64,000 bases of DNA, taken from Streptomyces ficellus. GTDB lineage: Bacteria; Actinomycetota; Actinomycetes; Streptomycetales; Streptomycetaceae. Numbering within the stretch: the stretch's first letter is position 1; each line of letters begins with the position of its first letter. The position numbers and the translations under genes are program-made. The stretch covers positions 6,510,001 to 6,574,000 of the forward strand of contig NZ_CP034279.1 of NCBI RefSeq assembly GCF_009739905.1. The letters are read 5' to 3'. The notes beneath the pieces are model-generated. The model had not been told where the DNA came from. It saw only the letters and a list, made by a program, of their open reading frames with translations, and did not search any database. Positions 57,965-64,000 of this stretch are shown here, in pieces.

Positions 57965-58698
57965 CGCCCGCTCCCCGTGCCCGGGACGCAGCAGGCGCTT
58001 CCCGGCTCGCAGCCGTACGCGGAAGCCGTCGCGCCCACGGCGGCCGGGGCCGGGGCGTGGGGGGAAGGGGCGCAACAGCCCTTGCCCTGCCAGGCGTTGC
58101 GCCCTTCCCGGACCGCGATGGCGGCGATCACGAGCGCGGCGACGGGGTCGGCCCACGACCAGCCGTGGGTGGCGTTGAGGACGAGGCCGGCGAGGAGCAC
58201 GGCGGACAGGTAGGTGCACAGCAGGGTCTGCCGGGAGTCGGCGACCGCACTGACGGATCCGAGTTCGCGCCCTGCGCGGCGCTGCGCGGCGGACAGGAAC
58301 GGCATGACCGCCAATGACAGGGCGGCGATGACGATCCCGGGAGCGGAAACCTCCGCGTCACCGGTGCCGGACAGGGCGCGGATCGCGTCGACGGCGACAT
58401 AGGCGGCCAGGGCGAAGAAGGAGACGGCGATGATCCGCAACGTGGTCCTCTCCCGCCCCTCGCGCGTCACGTGGTCGGGGGCGGAGAACTGCCAGGCGAC
58501 CGCCGCTGCGGAGGAGACCTCGACGACCGAGTCGAGCCCGAAGCCGATCAGCGCCGTGGAGGAGGCCAGGGAGCCGGCGGTGAGCGCGACGACCGCCTCG
58601 ACGACGTTGTACGTGGTGGTCGCGGCGACCAGCAGGCGTATGCGGCGGGTGAGGGCGTCACGGCGAGCCGGGGAAGGCCCCAGTGCCATCGCGGTCAT
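57961..58698 (-). CDS. Cation diffusion facilitator-family metal transporter
   Basis: The protein is 245 aa with five to six helices: YNVVEAVVALTAGSLASSTA, LIGFGLDSVVEVSSAAAVAW, and AVADSRQTLLCTYLSAVLLA. Asp residues in GLDSVVE and VADSRQT occupy the positions of the usual H-x3-D metal sites, a divergent set. The cytoplasmic tail ends in Cys-rich GKGCCAPSPH and GSACCVPG, suited to binding soft metals. The ATG overlaps the last base of the arsR stop. With a CmtR-type regulator the likely cargo is Cd, Pb or Zn. Confidence 0.9.
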   Translation of the reverse strand: MTAMALGPSPARRDALTRRIRLLVAATTTYNVVEAVVALTAGSLASSTALIGFGLDSVVEVSSAAAVAWQFSAPDHVTREGRERTTLRIIAVSFFALAAYVAVDAIRALSGTGDAEVSAPGIVIAALSLAVMPFLSAAQRRAGRELGSVSAVADSRQTLLCTYLSAVLLAGLVLNATHGWSWADPVAALVIAAIAVREGRNAWQGKGCCAPSPHAPAPAAVGATASAYGCEPGSACCVPGTGSGR

Positions 58699-59048
58699 CA
58701 GCAGCAGCCCTTCTCCGTGGCGTCCGGGCAGGTCTTGTCCGCCTCGACGGCGACCACCGCACCGCGCAGGTCGAGCAGCGCATGCCCCAGACGTTCGTCG
58801 GCGAGCTCGTAGCGGGTGCGGCGCCCGTCCGGGACCGTGACGACCAGACCGCAGTCGCGCAGGCAGGCCAGGTGGTTGGACAGCCGGGTGCGGGAGATGC
58901 CGAGCGCGTCGGCGAGGTCGGCGGGGTAGGCGGGCGCCTCCCCGAGAGTCAGCAGGATGCGGCAGCGGATCGGATCGGCGAGCGCCCGGCCGAACCGGGC
59001 CAGCACCTCGATGTCGGAAGCAACGGTCAGCACATCGCGACAGTACAC
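58698..59048 (-). CDS. cmtR: ArsR/SmtB-family metal sensor, CmtR-like
   Basis: The protein is about 116 aa from GTG 59048; GTG 59033 is also possible. Its winged helix reads LARFGRALADPIRCRILLTL, LADALGISRTRLSNHLACLR, and GLVVTVPDGRRTRYELADER. The Cys pair in LACLRDCGLV and the Cys in the tail (DKTCPDATEKGCC) match the three metal ligands of mycobacterial CmtR, a Cd/Pb sensor. It should repress its own operon and release DNA on binding metal. A palindrome lies just upstream of the start. Confidence 0.88.
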   Translation of the reverse strand: MYCRDVLTVASDIEVLARFGRALADPIRCRILLTLGEAPAYPADLADALGISRTRLSNHLACLRDCGLVVTVPDGRRTRYELADERLGHALLDLRGAVVAVEADKTCPDATEKGCC

Positions 59049-59054
59049 GGCATT

Positions 59055-59064
59055 CTGAATTCAG
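59055..59064. promoter_or_regulatory. Palindromic candidate operator for the CmtR-like repressor
   Basis: CTGAATTCAG, a perfect 10-bp palindrome 6 bases upstream of the regulator's GTG, in the only A/T-rich patch of this gap. ArsR-type repressors bind short TGAA/TTCA-type palindromes over their own promoters. Confidence 0.5.
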
Positions 59065-59086
59065 GGAATCGTGGATAATCGGCTCC

Positions 59087-59128
59087 GGTGGCCGGTGGCC
59101 GGTGGCCGGTGGCCGGTGGCCGGTGGCC
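59087..59128. repeat. Six tandem copies of a 7-bp unit (GGTGGCC)
   Basis: An exact 42-bp array of GGTGGCC in the gap between the xdhC stop and the cmtR promoter. It is non-coding, and a 7-bp unit would shift frame if it were coding. Likely prone to slippage. Confidence 0.9.
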
Positions 59129-59169
59129 GACGGACGGCGGCCCCGGCCGGACGCCGTCCGGCCGGGGTG

Positions 59170-59980
59170 TCAGACCACCTCCGACTCGAAGGTGCGCAGC
59201 AGGTCGGCGGCGACGCTCACCGCGATGGTCGCGGGTTCCTTGCCGGTGACGTCGGCCAGCCCGATCGGGGTCTTGATCCGGTCGATGACGGCCTCATCGT
59301 GTCCGCCCTCGGTGGCGAGGCGCTTGCGGAACCGCCCCCACTTGGCCGCCGAGCCGATCAGGCCGACGGAGCCGAGGCCCGGCGTGCGCAGGGCGGCGTC
59401 GCACAGGGCGGCGTCCTCGGCGTGGTCATGCGTCATGATCAGAACGTGCGTGCCGGGCGGCAACTCCTCCAGCACCTCCTCGGGCAGCAGCGGCGTGTGG
59501 TGGACGTGCACCTGCGCCACCGCGTCGGCCAGCACGCCGAGCCGCTCCGCCGCGAGGACGTCGGCGCGGCTGTCGACCAGGTGGAGGTCGAGGTCCTGAC
59601 GCGCCAGGATGCGGGCCAGCTCCAGCCCGACGTGCCCGACGCCGAAGACCGCCACCGCCCGCACCACCGGCAGGGGTTCCAGCAGCACCGTGACGGTCCC
59701 GCCGCAGCACTGGACGCCGTGCTGGTTGGTCACCTTGTCGTTCAGGGCGAAATCGATCAGCTCCGGCTCCCGTTTCGACGCGGTGATCATCTCCCGGGCC
59801 CGGTCGACCGACACGGCCTCGACGTTGCCGCCGCCGATGGAGCCCCACGTCGCGCTCCGCCCCACGACGAGCTTCGCTCCGGCGTCGCGCGGGGCATGGC
59901 CGCGCACGGCCGCGACGGTCACGAGCACGCCGGGCTCCCGGCGTGCCCGCAGCCGTGCGACCGCGGCGACCCACGCCATG

Positions 59981-59988
<8 letters not shown>
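59170..59988 (-). CDS. xdhC: XdhC-family molybdenum cofactor insertion/maturation factor
   Basis: The protein is 272 aa from GTG 59988, or 269 from ATG 59979. The N-terminal XdhC/CoxI domain has GVLVTVAAVRGHAPRDAGAK, GSIGGGNVEAVSVDRAREM, and the Cys pair in NQHGVQCCGGTVTVLLEPL. The Rossmann domain has AVAVFGVGHVGLELARILAR and VLIMTHDHAEDAALCDAALR. XdhC binds molybdopterin, helps sulfurate it, and inserts it into xanthine dehydrogenase. It starts next to the stop of xdhB, completing the operon. Confidence 0.94.
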
Positions 59989-62415
<2,427 letters not shown>

Positions 62416-62419
<4 letters not shown>

Positions 62420-63966
62420 GACGACACCGCCTCGGTGGTTCGGGCGTACAGCTTCAGCAGGCTCTGGCCGAGCATCGCGGAGCGGTACTCGGCGCTGGCC
62501 CGGTGGTCGTTCATCGGTGTGCCCTGGGCCCGCAGCACCTCGGCCGCGGCCTCGACGGTCTCCGCCGTCCAGGCCCGGCCCTCCAGGGCGGTCTCGGTGG
62601 CCATGGCCCGGATCGGCGTGGCGGCCACGCCGCCCAGCCCGATGCGCGCCTTGCGGACGATCCCGTCCTCGACGTCGAGCGCGAAGGCGACGGCCACGCT
62701 GGAGATGTCGTCGAAACGCCGCTTGGCGATCTTGTGGAAGGCCGTGACCGGCGAGAGCGGAAGCGGGACGCGCACCGAGCGGATCAGCTCGCCGGGCCGG
62801 CGCACGCTCTGCCGGTAGCCGGTGAAGTAGTCGGCGAGGGGGACCTCCCGCTCACCGTCGGCGTCGGCGAGCACCACCGACGCCTCCAGCGCCAGCAGGA
62901 CCGGCGGACTGTCACCGATGGGGGAGCCGGTGCCCAGGTTGCCGCCGAGCGTCGCACCGTTGCGGATGAGCCGGGACGCGAACTGCGGGAACAACTCGGC
63001 CAGCAGCGGCACGGCGCCGTGGAGACGGCGCTCGATCTCGGTGAGCGTCATGGCCGCCCCGATCTCGATGTGGTCGGATCGGGTCCGCAGCTCCCGCAGT
63101 TCGGGCAGCCGGTCCACGGCGACCACGCAATGCGCCCGCCGGGAGCGGATGTTGACCTCCACGCCCCAGTCGGTGGAACCGGCGACCACCACCGCGTCGG
63201 GCCGCTCGCGCAGCAGCCGGAGCGTCTCCGCGAGGGTGTCCGTGCGTACGAACTCGCCGCCGTCCCCGGCGTACCGGGTGGCGACCGGCGCGGGCGGCGC
63301 CTGCTCGCGGCGCCGCGCCAGCGGGTCCTCGCCGGTGGGCGCCCCGACGGCGAACGCGGCGTCGCGGATCGGGCGGTAGCCGGTGCACCGGCACAGGTTC
63401 CCGCTCAGCGCGTGCAGGTCGAAGCCGTTGGGTCCGTGCTCGGGATCGGTGCCGGTGGTGCTGTTGGTACTGCTGCCGACGGTGCCGGTGGTGCCGTCGG
63501 CCGTGCTGACGGCGGTGTCGTCGCCGGTGGCAGCGGTGTCGCCGTCGGGGGTGGCGTGCGCGCAGCGGTCGGGCCGGTAGTACTCGGCGGCCATGCTACA
63601 GACGAACCCCGGTGTGCAGTACCCGCACTGGGAGCCGCCACGGACCGCCATCTCCCGCTGCACCGGGTGCAGTTCGGGCGCCGTGCCGGGTGCGCCGGCG
63701 GTGGCGAGCCCCTCGGAGGTGACGACCTCCTGGCCGTCGAGCGCCGCGACCGGGACCAGGCAGGCGTTGACCGCCACCCAGTCGGTCGGCTTGTTCACCC
63801 CCGGACGGGCCACCAGGACCGAACAGGCACCGCATTCACCCTCGGCGCAGCCCTCCTTGGTGCCGGTCAGGCCGCGCTCGCGCAGGAAGTCCAGCACGGT
63901 GGTGTGCGGAGCGGCCGGTGAGATCGGTGTGTCCTCGCCGTTGACCGTGATCCGCGCCCCTACCAT
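62416..63966 (-). CDS. xdhA: Xanthine dehydrogenase FAD and iron-sulfur subunit
   Basis: The protein is 516 aa from ATG 63966. The [2Fe-2S] ferredoxin domain has CAEGECGACSVLV; the second cluster has SQCGYCTPGFV and NLCRCTGYRPI. The FAD-binding domain has VVVAGSTDWGVEVNIRSRRA and LIRNGATLGGNLGTGSPIGD, and a C-terminal CO-dehydrogenase flavoprotein domain follows. Between the two [2Fe-2S] blocks lies a Thr/Gly/Asp/Ser-rich insertion of about 40 residues (63436-63555), unusual because this spacing is normally short. It is first in the xdhA-xdhB-xdhC operon; the promoter lies at or beyond the window's end. Confidence 0.95.
63436..63555. repeat. Hexanucleotide-type expansion inside xdhA
   Basis: Imperfect GGTGCC/GGTGTC/GTCGCC units encode a Thr/Gly/Asp/Ser linker between the two iron-sulfur motifs of XdhA. 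Frame is preserved. Confidence 0.8.
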
Positions 63967-64000
63967 GACGGGCCCTCGTTCCGGTGGGCGACGGGTCGGT

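Overview
The window is high-GC actinobacterial chromosome and very probably Streptomyces. Codon third positions are strongly GC-biased, GTG and TTG starts are common, and many genes overlap by 4 bases. The gene families are typical of Streptomyces: a beta-helix/AAA fusion, an Rv1733c-like protein, PucR/GAF and paired TraR/DksA regulators, an actinobacterial SecDF, and a STAND/TPR giant. I see no rRNA, tRNA or CRISPR array.

Layout. 0.1-17.4 kb is housekeeping or conserved: a DeoR regulator, a membrane hydrolase-like protein, beta-helix/AAA ATPase, MOSC protein, HpnB-like glycosyltransferase, glutamate-racemase-like protein, apolipoprotein N-acyltransferase, Nudix hydrolase, and a hydroxybutyrate-dehydrogenase-like SDR followed by its likely PucR regulator. 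17.5-28.2 kb holds an MHS-type transporter, an IS701-type remnant, a barstar-domain protein, two TraR/DksA proteins, an accessory SecDF with a two-component system, a decayed AraC-like gene and a TetR gene. 28.5-30.6 kb has a VOC protein and a membrane Ser/Thr kinase.

30.7-40.7 kb is one coherent minus-strand locus of nine genes. It runs from a Tat lipoprotein of the peptide/nickel/opine SBP family through two permeases and a fused double ATPase to a SAM methyltransferase-like enzyme, a cysteine-synthase-fold PLP enzyme, a PhyH oxygenase, a DUF364 heavy-metal-chelation-type protein and an MFS exporter. A 15-bp near-palindrome resembling a Zur box lies just upstream. I read this as a candidate zinc-regulated metallophore synthesis, export and re-uptake system. 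It is the best candidate here for something undescribed.

40.9-48.6 kb is an accessory insertion. A family-1 glycosyltransferase gene is cut in two: its N-terminal half ends at 41299 and its C-terminal half resumes near 47901. Between them lie a CTAG-flanked inverted-repeat element, two copies of an integrase 3' end bracketing a methyltransferase gene, a resolvase fused out of frame to an integrase, a res-like site, and a coupled operon (SgcJ/EcaC-like, SDR, SRPBCC). They are followed by an IS3-derived miniature element with terminal repeats and a 3-bp target duplication, a second SgcJ/EcaC gene with a divergent MarR gene, and the C-terminal stub of a Tn3-family transposase.

48.7-55 kb carries a small zinc-ribbon protein and a two-gene STAND NTPase/TPR module whose partners share a short motif. 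55-59 kb has a RibD/DHFR-like protein, MepB, and a metal-resistance-like run (CmtR-type ArsR, cation diffusion facilitator, ICMT-like protein, methyltransferase, TusA-like). 59-64 kb is a xanthine-dehydrogenase operon (xdhA-xdhB-xdhC order). A window-wide oddity is that at least nine otherwise conserved proteins carry short in-frame 6- or 12-bp tandem-repeat expansions in linkers.
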